A stretch of 14,429 nt of DNA, taken from Mesotoga sp. (GTDB taxonomy: Bacteria; Thermotogota; Thermotogae; Petrotogales; Kosmotogaceae). The stretch is taken from positions 1 to 14,429 of the forward strand of contig WOZY01000227.1 of the NCBI GenBank assembly GCA_011620045.1. Reading direction: 5' to 3'. A program made the translations under genes and the position numbers. Below are positions 1 to 6,634 of this stretch, one piece after another. Under the pieces are notes generated by a model. The model was not told the origin of the DNA. It was given only the letters and a program-made list of their open reading frames with translations, and did no database searches. The first letter of the stretch is position 1. Each line of letters starts with the position of its first letter.

Positions 1-1
1 G

Positions 2-1084
2 GACAACTTCCAGCGATATACTCTATTCTGGAAGCGGCTATCCATTTCACGGCGGGGCAAGAGGTTCATAAAGGCAATAAAGATCGCCGGCACACTCAAG
101 ACTTCTATAAACGGACTGATTTCCTTTTCACTGCTTGCCTATGGTGGTTACCTGGTAATGATGGGTGAGATTACCGTAGGAATTCTGATTACTTTCTGGG
201 CTTACGTTCAATCATTGTTCAACCCTATTCAGCTGCTCATGCAGGTGAACATTCTTCTAAGACAAAGCTGGGGAGGACTCTTGAGAACAATCGAGATACT
301 GGAAGCTCCTGAAGAAGAAATTAGCGATAGTAGTCCTAAGTTAGAAGATGTTCGGAGCATTTCTTTAGAGAATATTGCGTTTGGCTACGGCAAAAAGCAA
401 ATTCTAAAAGGCCTATCTCTTGAATTGAAGAAAGGGGAAATTACGACGCTGGTAGGTGAGAGCGGCGCCGGCAAAACCACTACTCTGAATATTCTTATGG
501 GGCTTCAAAAGCCCCAGTCGGGAACAATATACATAAATGGCGATCCGGTATCGAATTCGGCATTACTCAGACCCTATATCGGTTTTGTGGAGCAAACACC
601 AACTTTGTTTGAAAGATGTACTCTCCTGGAAAACATTACTATGGGTAGGTCGATTTCTGAAACCAGTTTGGAAAACATCTTCGAAAGAACAAACCTGAAC
701 GTATTGTTAAGAAGATTCGAGAATGGACTCGACACATTAGTTGCAGACATTCAGCTTTCCGGTGGTGAGAGACAGTTGGTCGCGCTGGCAAGAGCGCTGG
801 TTTCGAAACCACAACTATTGATTCTTGATGAGATCACGTCAAATATCGATTCAAAGACTGAAGAAATAATTCAGAATACTCTTATAAGTCTGAAATCTGA
901 AGGCATAATCGTGCTGATGGTTGCTCACAGATTATCGACAGTCCTACTGAGCGACAGAGTGGCGCTAATCAGTAATGGGGTTATAGTTGCGAGCGGAACT
1001 CACAGCGAGCTGCTTAAGACCAGTTCCGAATACAAAAAGCTTTACTCGCTTCAGCTGATAAAAGATGAACAGAAGGATAATTGA
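2..1084 (+). CDS. ABC transporter, fused permease-ATPase (5' partial)
   Basis: This is the C-terminal part of a type I ABC exporter; the reading frame is open from base 2, so the true start lies left of the window and the ATG at 158 is internal. The first ~100 residues hold the end of the membrane domain, with hydrophobic stretches before and after base 158. The nucleotide-binding domain follows with every expected motif: Walker A GESGAGKTT (455-481), Q-loop around VEQTP, signature LSGGERQ (755-775), Walker B LLILDE (815-832) and the switch His in VAHRLS (His codon 926-928). The D-loop reads SNID rather than the common SALD. The ATPase therefore looks active. Such proteins work as homo- or heterodimers, exporting peptides, lipids or drugs; the substrate cannot be told from this part. 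A partner half-transporter may lie upstream. No gene follows it on the same strand before base 3430. Confidence 0.93.
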   Translation, partial: DNFQRYTLFWKRLSISRRGKRFIKAIKIAGTLKTSINGLISFSLLAYGGYLVMMGEITVGILITFWAYVQSLFNPIQLLMQVNILLRQSWGGLLRTIEILEAPEEEISDSSPKLEDVRSISLENIAFGYGKKQILKGLSLELKKGEITTLVGESGAGKTTTLNILMGLQKPQSGTIYINGDPVSNSALLRPYIGFVEQTPTLFERCTLLENITMGRSISETSLENIFERTNLNVLLRRFENGLDTLVADIQLSGGERQLVALARALVSKPQLLILDEITSNIDSKTEEIIQNTLISLKSEGIIVLMVAHRLSTVLLSDRVALISNGVIVASGTHSELLKTSSEYKKLYSLQLIKDEQKDN

Positions 1085-1495
1085 TTAAGCGCCCAGCGGA
1101 GCATTGTGAAAGCCCTGGATAGGAACATATCAGGCAGGCTTCTTAGTGTGCGTTTTAAAGCAGACAAGATCGGGATGTGGGTGTAGAGTTTGGCGGATGA
1201 AGCCGGAGGTGAGAGGTATCAATTCTGACTTTCAACCCCCCAACTCCTCTTCCAGAAGTCGTCGAAGGAGCCATGAAGGCAAGGATGAAATCTCGGAACA
1301 GAGTCAAGGGAGAAAGACAGGTTCTTGTGTCCCTCAATCATATACCCCCAACGCCGTTTTTCCTCAGTACGATTTGATCTATCAAGGACAGCACCATAAG
1401 CATATTTCGAGAATGTTCTTCTTGCTCATTGCAACTTTGGACCCGCGACCTTCCAGCTCGTAGCGAACGGAGACGGGCCATTTGGCCCGTCTGCG
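1085..1495. other. Gene-free stretch, possible degenerate repeat
   Basis: About 410 bases separate the ABC gene from the convergent beta-barrel-like gene. Open frames exist on both strands (1146-1463 plus, 1155-1337 minus), but their proteins are rich in Arg, Ser, Pro and Cys, lack any recognisable domain and overlap each other, so I do not call them. The segment on the minus strand at 1450-1435 reads GGTCGCGGGTCCAAAG, close to a tRNA T-arm, yet no matching acceptor or T-stem partner is present. The stretch ends in a strong hairpin (1461-1498). It may be an old dispersed repeat or gene remnant; this is inference. Confidence 0.4.
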
Positions 1496-1498
1496 CTA
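1461..1498 (-). terminator. Strong hairpin at the end of the beta-barrel-like gene
   Basis: A perfect 9-bp stem, AGACGGGCC (1471-1479) with GGCCCGTCT (1484-1492), closes a 4-nt loop. An outer 5-bp stem, TAGCG (1461-1465) with CGCTA (1494-1498), encloses it, and the outer stem includes the minus-strand stop codon. It sits where a terminator for the minus-strand gene would be expected. There is no U-run after it on either strand, so it may instead be a 3'-end stabiliser, a bidirectional block for the two convergent genes, or part of a repeat. Confidence 0.45.
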
Positions 1499-2041
1499 GA
1501 AATCGAAATTGTATCTGCCTGCCAGATGAAAGTGGGGGAAGAAGGTCGAGTGTCTTGCGAGCTGCCCTCCCAGGCTGAATCCCACATTTATGATTGAAGT
1601 TGCCAACTCAAGACTGAAGTCGCTCATGTCGTAGCCTGCTCCGATGTGGGAAACCAGCGGAAGATACTTTATGTCTCGAGCGGCAAGGACGCTAGACAGT
1701 TCAGTCATCGCCGTTACCTTGAAGAAAACAGGCGGAAGAGAAGGCGCGAGATCTTCAAGTCCCAGTTCGGCATAAAGTCCTATGAGGGCCTGCATGGGGT
1801 CAAGAGAATAGAATTCCATTTCCTCAAAACCGAATCCGAAGACCGGAACATCTGCAATAATACCTAAGACGGGTCTGCTAAACAACATCCAGCCTACCTG
1901 AGTCCTCCCGAAGAACTGAAGATCGAATTCCTTTGTCTGTCTGTCCTGATTGAGAACAAAGCCCATTCCAACTGAGAAGTGGGTGGCCATCAAACCTGTG
2001 GCCAGACCAATAACCAGAACAAATACTGCGAGCCGTTTCAC
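1496..2041 (-). CDS. Exported beta-barrel-like protein, function unknown
   Basis: A 181-residue protein I cannot place in a named family. It opens with a clear signal peptide: Lys-Arg, then a hydrophobic core to about residue 19, with a likely cut after LMA. The rest is rich in Gly and aromatic residues with alternating hydrophobic pattern, and the chain ends in Phe (NFDF), as is common in outer-membrane beta-barrels recognised by the BAM complex. It is therefore probably an outer-membrane or periplasmic protein. The start is GTG at 2041-2039, supported by AGGAGGT (minus strand, 2054-2048) six bases upstream. It lies 25 nt after the baeRF-family gene on the same strand and is probably cotranscribed with it. 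A strong hairpin follows the stop codon. Confidence 0.75.
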   Translation of the reverse strand: MKRLAVFVLVIGLATGLMATHFSVGMGFVLNQDRQTKEFDLQFFGRTQVGWMLFSRPVLGIIADVPVFGFGFEEMEFYSLDPMQALIGLYAELGLEDLAPSLPPVFFKVTAMTELSSVLAARDIKYLPLVSHIGAGYDMSDFSLELATSIINVGFSLGGQLARHSTFFPHFHLAGRYNFDF

Positions 2042-2066
2042 TTACACACCTCCTAAGAGTCTTATA

Positions 2067-3260
2067 TCAGTATCTCAGCCTTGCAGCGATCTCACTTTGA
2101 AGGAGTTCCTTATCAACCACTACGACTTTTCCGTCGTTGTTTATTACGCTTCGCACGATCCAGGGGCCCACATTTCTAACTTCTCTGCTCTCCTTTACGG
2201 CGTGCGTATATACAAGCTCTCTGTCAAGAATATAACCTCTTTTCCTCTCAAGAGGATTAATGAAAAGCGTGTCGATCCTTCTGTCATTTGCTGCTTTCGA
2301 GACTTCCGTCCAACCTTCGACATACTTGTCGAAATTCTCCTGAGCCATCTCCAGAAATTCCTTTCGAAGTCTCCTGCTTTCGCTATCGATTAGTTTGTCG
2401 ACTTCTTCCTGAAGTTGCTTCTCCTGATTCAGTGTCTTTTGAACGAAGATTGGGTATGCATCTGGAATCAGGTGTTTCGCTTCCTTCTGGAACTTTTCGA
2501 TACTCTCACTGAACGAAGAAGAGTGATAGAAGACGAGGTATTCTACGTCTTTTGGAATCTCTTCATCGTTCTTGATTAATGAGGCGGTTTTCTGAAGGAA
2601 TCTCCTGTTCTCTTCTTCCTTTGCCTTGTTGACCTTTTCTGAAGCGTTCCCGTGATACATCGCTCCCGATGAAGGTAACGGAGAGTACTCCTCCAGATAC
2701 TCCTGCTCTTTCTCTCGAATGAACTCATTTTCGATGCTCTTGATAAGAGAGAGTCTTCTTCCTTCCATTACATAGTACGTTGATTTTTCCCTCTCCAGCG
2801 AGACAACAAGTGCCTCCGCAGAGGAGCTTGAAAGCCAGATCAGTTGATCAAGATCGAATGTCTTGCCTACGTAAATCTCCTTCTCGGGCTTTCTATTAAG
2901 CGGGATGATTTTGACACCTTCGACTGCTTTATCGTTTTTCACATCTTCGCCAGTGTGGAACTCCACGAAAATTGCCAATCCTCTTCCCAGATCATCGGTG
3001 TTTCCGAGTTTGGTAAGGACGGCTTCAACAACCTTCTGGTGGATCTTCCCCATACCGGTTATCTTCTCGTCCTTTCTCAGACAGTCGGAAATATTCGACT
3101 TCAAATGTTTTTCCGCATCGCTCCTTTTGAGATTTTCCATCGGAAAGTAGAAAGTGAGAAGATATGAATCTGATCTGATCCCGGCCTCTGCACTGAGGAG
3201 CTGTTGAAGTTCTTTTTCCATCTCAGCTTTTCGAAGAACGCGTGTAGCGACATTATCCAT
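2067..3260 (-). CDS. baeRF-family protein (bacterial eRF1/Pelota relative)
   Basis: A 397-residue protein resembling the bacterial archaeo-eukaryotic release factor (baeRF) families, which are thought to act on ribosomes or stalled translation. Signs of this: SLEREKSTYYV near residues 170-180, like the beta-strand opening the second domain; ENRRFLQKTASLI followed by VEYLVFYH, matching the usual RRF..VA.AL...PLVL pattern; ANDRRIDTLFI, like the usual EGRVDTLLV; and the ending IAARLRY, like the AA.LRY tail of these proteins. The middle is highly charged and probably helical. I see no GGQ tripeptide, so peptidyl-tRNA hydrolysis of the eRF1 kind is not supported. The chosen ATG (3260-3258) has GGAGG about eight bases upstream; the frame extends further to a GTG at 3326 that lacks a binding site. 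It leads a two-gene unit with the beta-barrel-like gene. The family call is by pattern, not by search. Confidence 0.62.
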   Translation of the reverse strand: MDNVATRVLRKAEMEKELQQLLSAEAGIRSDSYLLTFYFPMENLKRSDAEKHLKSNISDCLRKDEKITGMGKIHQKVVEAVLTKLGNTDDLGRGLAIFVEFHTGEDVKNDKAVEGVKIIPLNRKPEKEIYVGKTFDLDQLIWLSSSSAEALVVSLEREKSTYYVMEGRRLSLIKSIENEFIREKEQEYLEEYSPLPSSGAMYHGNASEKVNKAKEEENRRFLQKTASLIKNDEEIPKDVEYLVFYHSSSFSESIEKFQKEAKHLIPDAYPIFVQKTLNQEKQLQEEVDKLIDSESRRLRKEFLEMAQENFDKYVEGWTEVSKAANDRRIDTLFINPLERKRGYILDRELVYTHAVKESREVRNVGPWIVRSVINNDGKVVVVDKELLQSEIAARLRY

Positions 3261-3353
3261 TTGATTTGCCTCCTTCCTTCGCTTGTTGGTGGTCTGAAAG
3301 AACTTACGGGCTTTCATTCTTGGCACGGTCTTTGGTTCTCAGTACTCTCTCTG

Positions 3354-3419
3354 TTCAATTATAGTATCTGAAATCTATTGAACACACTTCAATTATAACC
3401 CTGGAAAATATTGTACAAT
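3354..3419. promoter_or_regulatory. Divergent promoter region with TTCAAT repeats
   Basis: This lies between the baeRF gene (minus) and the exporter gene (plus). ATTGAA (3377-3382) and TTCAAT (3388-3393) form a perfect inverted repeat with a 5-base spacer. The ten-mer TTCAATTATA occurs twice, at 3354-3363 and 3388-3397, and each copy contains a perfect minus-strand TATAAT (3363-3358 and 3397-3392). For the second, TTGTAC (minus, 3418-3413) lies 15 bases upstream as a possible -35. On the plus strand TACAAT (3414-3419) is a possible -10, though its transcript would start almost at the ribosome binding site. The -35 matches are weak throughout. Confidence 0.4.
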
Positions 3420-3438
3420 AGCCACGGAGATGATTCGT

Positions 3439-4707
3439 TTGGCAAACAGTTTACAAAATTCCCTCTTCTCTAGAATGGAAAAGACGTTTCCAGCACTAAA
3501 AGTAAGAAACTTCAGATATTTCTGGGTAGGTCAACTGATATCCGTCATGGGAACATGGATGCAGACAGCCGCCCAGTCATGGCTCGTCTTGACGACAACG
3601 AATTCCCCTTTCCTGTTGGGGCTTCTCGGCGTTGCACAATTTACGCCGGTACTCATTCTATCGCTACCTGCGGGGGTCTTCGTTGATCGTTTCCCCAAGA
3701 GGAGCATCGTAATGTTAACTCAGATAGCCTCAATGATCCTGGCATTCATACTTGCGATTCTTGTCTTTACGAATACAGTTCAATACTGGCACATCTTCCT
3801 TCTGGCGTTTGGTCTCGGAATGGTCAAGACACTCGACATTCCTGCAAGACAGTCTTTCATGTTCGAATTGGTGGGTCGTGATGTGCTTCTTAACGCAATC
3901 GCGCTGAACTCAACGATCATAAATCTTGGAAGAATCGTAGGACCCGCCTTGGCGGGGGTAGTAATGGCTCTTGTCGGTGCGGGTTGGTGCTTCTTCGTAA
4001 ATGGAGTTACGTTCATAGCTGTGATAGTCGGCCTGTTCAAAATTGACGTAGTGCCGGTCATAAAGAAGAGACCAAAGGGGACTGTGATACCTGACATCAA
4101 AGAAGGCCTTATCTATCTCTTCAAGAGTCCGATACTGACTACCACAACTTTGATTCTCGCAATCGTCAGTACGTTTGGCATGAATTACAGCGTACTTATT
4201 CCAGTATTTGCCAGAAATCAACTTGGTCTCGATGCTCAAGGATATGGGCTTCTAATGTCCGCGCTTGGAGTTGGATCGCTGCTTGGGGCGTTAATCGTTG
4301 CTGGCAGAAGTTCCAGAGGGCCAAGCAAGACGAGGCTATTTGTTGTACCGTTTATAACTTCTTCGCTTTTCATCATTATGGGGTTCAATCGTTCGTACTT
4401 GCTTTCGGCTTTGCTGATCGGGAGTATGGGGTTCGCGAACATCTTCTTTACTACCACTGCCAACAGCCTCATGCAAATAAACTCCGACAACGAGTATAGA
4501 GGAAGAGTTATGAGCGTTTACTCTCTTGTGTTCGCCGGCTCGACGCCGCTCGGAAACATGTTTGTCGGATCGATCGCAGACCGAGCCGGCGGAGGGAGCG
4601 CATTCTTCTGGGCGGGTGTAGTTACGGTTCTGCTCGTCTTGGGAACAACGATCGCCCACAGAGTCAGGAAGAGAATTTCAGCGACGAAAAGTGATGTATC
4701 GGCATGA
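3439..4707 (+). CDS. Major facilitator superfamily exporter (DHA3/EntS-like)
   Basis: A 12-helix drug/proton-antiporter-type transporter of the DHA3 group (EntS-like, often named MFS_3). The start of the conserved part, FPALKVRNFRYFWVGQLIS followed by GTWMQ, is typical of the group. The loop between helices 2 and 3 carries the motif A form GVFVDRFPKR. The C-terminal half has YRGRVMSVYSL and PLGNMFVGSIADR before the last helix. Twelve hydrophobic segments can be counted over about 420 residues, the normal length, so it looks intact. Substrate is unknown; relatives export siderophores, macrolides or other small molecules. Start choice is uncertain: GGAG (3426-3429) directly abuts the ATG at 3430 but is nine bases from the TTG at 3439, which I prefer; ATG 3475 begins the conserved part but has no binding site. 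It is divergent from the baeRF gene, and an APH-like kinase gene lies 59 nt downstream. Confidence 0.9.
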   Translation: MANSLQNSLFSRMEKTFPALKVRNFRYFWVGQLISVMGTWMQTAAQSWLVLTTTNSPFLLGLLGVAQFTPVLILSLPAGVFVDRFPKRSIVMLTQIASMILAFILAILVFTNTVQYWHIFLLAFGLGMVKTLDIPARQSFMFELVGRDVLLNAIALNSTIINLGRIVGPALAGVVMALVGAGWCFFVNGVTFIAVIVGLFKIDVVPVIKKRPKGTVIPDIKEGLIYLFKSPILTTTTLILAIVSTFGMNYSVLIPVFARNQLGLDAQGYGLLMSALGVGSLLGALIVAGRSSRGPSKTRLFVVPFITSSLFIIMGFNRSYLLSALLIGSMGFANIFFTTTANSLMQINSDNEYRGRVMSVYSLVFAGSTPLGNMFVGSIADRAGGGSAFFWAGVVTVLLVLGTTIAHRVRKRISATKSDVSA

Positions 4708-4729
4708 ACGGTATCGGATCGAAATGTTG

Positions 4730-4735
4730 TATAAT
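4730..4735 (+). promoter_or_regulatory. Candidate -10 box for the APH-like gene
   Basis: A perfect TATAAT lies 32 nt before the ATG at 4767, just after the exporter stop codon. No good -35 is seen 16-18 bases upstream; TGAACG at 4705-4710 is 19 bases away and weak. If used, the phosphotransferase would have its own promoter in addition to any read-through from the exporter gene. Confidence 0.35.
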
Positions 4736-4766
4736 GATTTTGTTTGTATATCCGGGGTGATTATAT

Positions 4767-5714
4767 ATGTCAAGAATTCCCTTTTCCCGGATTTCCAGGT
4801 TCTGGGGGTTTAAGGAAAAGATCAGGTTTGAAAGAGCATTGAATGGCAGAGCTTCGGTAGTCAGCTCCGGCAGTTTTTCATACGTGTTGAAGAGAAGGGC
4901 CGCGGGTATTCCTGCTGAATCTTGTCGAAGTGAGCTTCTGGCGAATCTTGTCGGTATCGGAGTTCCTGTTTCGGCTCCCGTTTATGCCCGCAACGGCAAG
5001 TCTGAAGTAAGAATCGGCAAGTATGTTTACTCATTGTTTTCTTACATAGAAGGAGAAAAGGCCGACTCAAACATCTCTCATGCCACTCCCGAGATGGCTG
5101 TTGAGCTTGGCATTTTCACCGGAAGGCTCCACAAAGCTCTCAAGGAGATAGACGACGATCAGCTTGAAAGAACGAATCTGCTGAAGTCGCTGACATCCGC
5201 CCTGCGATTCTTCAGTGCAGGGGACTTCGAAATGGAACTTGAAAGTGTTGAGGATTTCTTCAACGATTTCTACAAGATATATTATAGACTGCCGGTCCAG
5301 ATCATTCATGGCGACTACCATCCTGGGAACATAATCATCCACGAGGGGAAGGTCTCAGGGATTGTAGACTTTGATTGTGCGACTCGAGAAGTGAAAGTGC
5401 TAGATCTCGCCTATCTGGTTCACAGCGTTTTCACCGAGTTTCTGAAGATGGGTTCTCCGTCGCTTTTTCTCTATTTGCTTCCGTATTTGCTTGAAGGATA
5501 CTCCTCAGAAAACTCTCTTTCCTCTAGCGAGAGGGAGAGTTTTGTCTATCTTCTTTCTGCTATTTCGATCATCCAGATTCATTACTTTACTGCGAAAGAA
5601 TTGACTGAAGAAGCGCGCTTCGCAAAGAATGTCTTCAAATGGCTGTACAAAAACAGTAGTCGTATCAAGGAAAAGTCTGGCTTGATCCTGGCCGGTTCCG
5701 AAAAGGTGATCTAG
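4767..5714 (+). CDS. APH-family phosphotransferase (aminoglycoside/choline/homoserine kinase-like)
   Basis: A 315-residue protein with the protein-kinase-like fold of the APH superfamily, which moves phosphate from ATP or GTP to a small molecule. The N-lobe shows SGSFSYVLKR (residues ~34-43) with a candidate nucleotide-binding Lys, then Glu in AESCRSEL for the helix-C salt bridge, and FSYIEGE at the hinge. The catalytic loop IHGDYHPGN holds His181, Asp183 and Asn188, and the metal-binding IVDFD has Asp201. All key residues are present, so it should be active. The substrate cannot be told: family members act on aminoglycosides, homoserine, choline, sugars or stress targets. Start ATG 4767 has GGGGTGA (4754-4760) upstream. 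The gene lies 59 nt after the exporter on the same strand, which may suggest shared handling of a compound, but each could act alone. Confidence 0.85.
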   Translation: MSRIPFSRISRFWGFKEKIRFERALNGRASVVSSGSFSYVLKRRAAGIPAESCRSELLANLVGIGVPVSAPVYARNGKSEVRIGKYVYSLFSYIEGEKADSNISHATPEMAVELGIFTGRLHKALKEIDDDQLERTNLLKSLTSALRFFSAGDFEMELESVEDFFNDFYKIYYRLPVQIIHGDYHPGNIIIHEGKVSGIVDFDCATREVKVLDLAYLVHSVFTEFLKMGSPSLFLYLLPYLLEGYSSENSLSSSERESFVYLLSAISIIQIHYFTAKELTEEARFAKNVFKWLYKNSSRIKEKSGLILAGSEKVI

Positions 5715-5896
5715 TGTAGTTCAAGAGATAGTGAATTTCCCGCCGTGCTTTCTTTTCTGCTTTGTATAGTCTCTTTTCATTGCATAAAGACGGTGGAAGT
5801 TTGTGTAAAAATATGGGACGATGATCTTCAACAAGAATTAAATTGCTAATTATTTATAAAATGTGAAATAAACAGGATTTTATTGAGGTGAGGTAT

Positions 5897-6226
5897 ATGA
5901 ATACCAAGGATCTCCTTTTCGCTTTTTTTGAGGCAGAGAACAAACGGGATTGGGTAACCTACCGAAAGTTCCTTTCTCTGGATGTTGTCTGGGTACTGCA
6001 TTCTAAGCAGATGAAAACCATTAGGGGAATAGATAATTATCTTGCAGCTATAATGGCGGCATACGATGGCAGTAATAGCACTTTTGTATGCGAATCTCTG
6101 TATCAAAGCAGCGACGGTGCTCGCATTGTTACCATTCTGAAGAACAATTTGGGCGAACGCTCCTGCGACGTTTTCGAATTTTCCAGCGGCCTTATTGTAA
6201 AAGAGTATGAATTCATATTGGACTGA
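5897..6226 (+). CDS. Small NTF2-like (SnoaL-like) protein
   Basis: A 109-residue protein with the shape of a one-domain NTF2-like protein: an opening helix with AFFEAENKRDWVTYRKFLS, a strand with VVWVLH, a GIDNYLAAI helix, then strands with FVCESLYQSS, ARIVTIL and DVFEFSSGLIVKEYEFI. That helix-then-sheet order and the length match the family, which includes small enzymes and ligand-binding proteins; no catalytic residue set can be assigned. ATG 5897 has GAGGTGA five bases upstream; a GTG at 5888 lies inside that binding site and is unlikely. It has a 182-base gap on its left and 400 bases on its right, so it is probably a single-gene unit. The upstream DNA is AT-rich, with TTATAAA at 5854-5860 as a possible -10. 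Fold assignment is by pattern. Confidence 0.7.
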   Translation: MNTKDLLFAFFEAENKRDWVTYRKFLSLDVVWVLHSKQMKTIRGIDNYLAAIMAAYDGSNSTFVCESLYQSSDGARIVTILKNNLGERSCDVFEFSSGLIVKEYEFILD

Positions 6227-6457
6227 TGTTGTATAATAACACTTGACACAAAGGCCTCGAAGAAATCCTGCACTTAGAATATGTTGTGGACAAACCCTAC
6301 TTTTTGCCCTCTGAACCACAATACGTCATCAGAATTATACTCTCAACATGTGTTCCTCCCGAAATGAATATTTTGAGTAGAATCCTCGCCTGGATTTCTG
6401 CTAATTGATCGCTGTCGCGTATTCAAACTATATGTCAGCCATCAGAATAATGGCAGT

Positions 6458-6483
6458 CGGATCCGAGCAATTGGAGCGATCCG
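6458..6483. repeat. 26-bp interrupted palindrome, possible operator
   Basis: CGGATC (6458-6463) and GATCCG (6478-6483) form an inverted repeat, and the palindrome CAATTG (6468-6473) sits exactly on the same centre. The two 4-base spacers are not complementary. Such symmetry fits a dimeric protein site better than an RNA hairpin. It lies about 150 bases before the MocR-type gene. Confidence 0.35.
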
Positions 6484-6550
6484 CTTTGTGCTGGAGTATT
6501 TAACTCTGTTATTCAGCTGAGCCACTTTGGAAGAGAAACAGATCGATGGA

Positions 6551-6598
6551 AGATAAATGGCATGTTTAATTGACAGTATAATGGCATGGTCAATAGCT
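6551..6598 (+). repeat. Two 24-bp direct repeats before the MocR-type gene
   Basis: Units 6551-6574 and 6575-6598 match at 16 of 24 positions, with a 9-base identical core AATGGCATG at 6556-6564 and 6580-6588. A further partial copy, ATAATGGCA, is at 6447-6455 and repeats 6578-6586 exactly. MocR regulators such as GabR and PdxR are known to bind direct repeats near their own promoters, so this is a likely operator. Confidence 0.45.
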
Positions 6599-6614
6599 TG
6601 TGTCGAAGTATAAT
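6587..6614 (+). promoter_or_regulatory. Candidate promoter of the MocR-type gene
   Basis: TATAAT (6609-6614) lies 20 nt before the start codon, with TGGTCA (6587-6592, four of six matches to TTGACA) 16 bases upstream. The -35 element overlaps the second direct repeat. The transcript would begin very near the ribosome binding site AGGAGGTGA (6622-6630), giving a short leader. A second TATAAT at 6577-6582 lies inside the repeat itself. Confidence 0.4.
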
Positions 6615-6634
6615 CTGTTTGAGGAGGTGAATCC

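Larger units (their letters stand above)
6227..6634. other. 400-base intergenic region with repeats and dyads
   Basis: No convincing gene is present. TGTTGTATAAT (6227-6237), the same 11-mer as before the APH-like gene, directly follows the NTF2-like stop and could drive a short transcript. One plus-strand frame stays open from 6247 to a TGA at 6408 (about 53 codons) without a plausible start; it could be a gene remnant. The right half carries a dyad (6458-6483), three copies of ATAATGGCA or a near form, and the promoter of the MocR-type gene. Confidence 0.45.

Noticed and set aside
1435..1450. tRNA gene on the minus strand
   Set aside because: Only a T-arm-like string is present; no acceptor stem, D-arm or anticodon arm can be folded around it.
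1146..1463. Plus-strand open frame of 105 codons
   Set aside because: Arg/Ser/Pro/Cys-rich product with no domain, no clear ribosome binding site, and a competing minus-strand frame (1155-1337) of the same poor quality.
3261..3326. N-terminal extension of the baeRF-family protein to GTG 3326
   Set aside because: No ribosome binding site there, while ATG 3260 has a strong GGAGG; the extension would also translate that binding site.
5846..6319. Minus-strand open frame of 157 codons
   Set aside because: It lies opposite the NTF2-like gene, which has a good binding site and a recognisable fold pattern; the minus product shows no domain.
6551..6598. CRISPR-like repeat array
   Set aside because: Only two imperfect 24-bp units directly abutting, with no spacers and no cas genes; an operator is a better reading.
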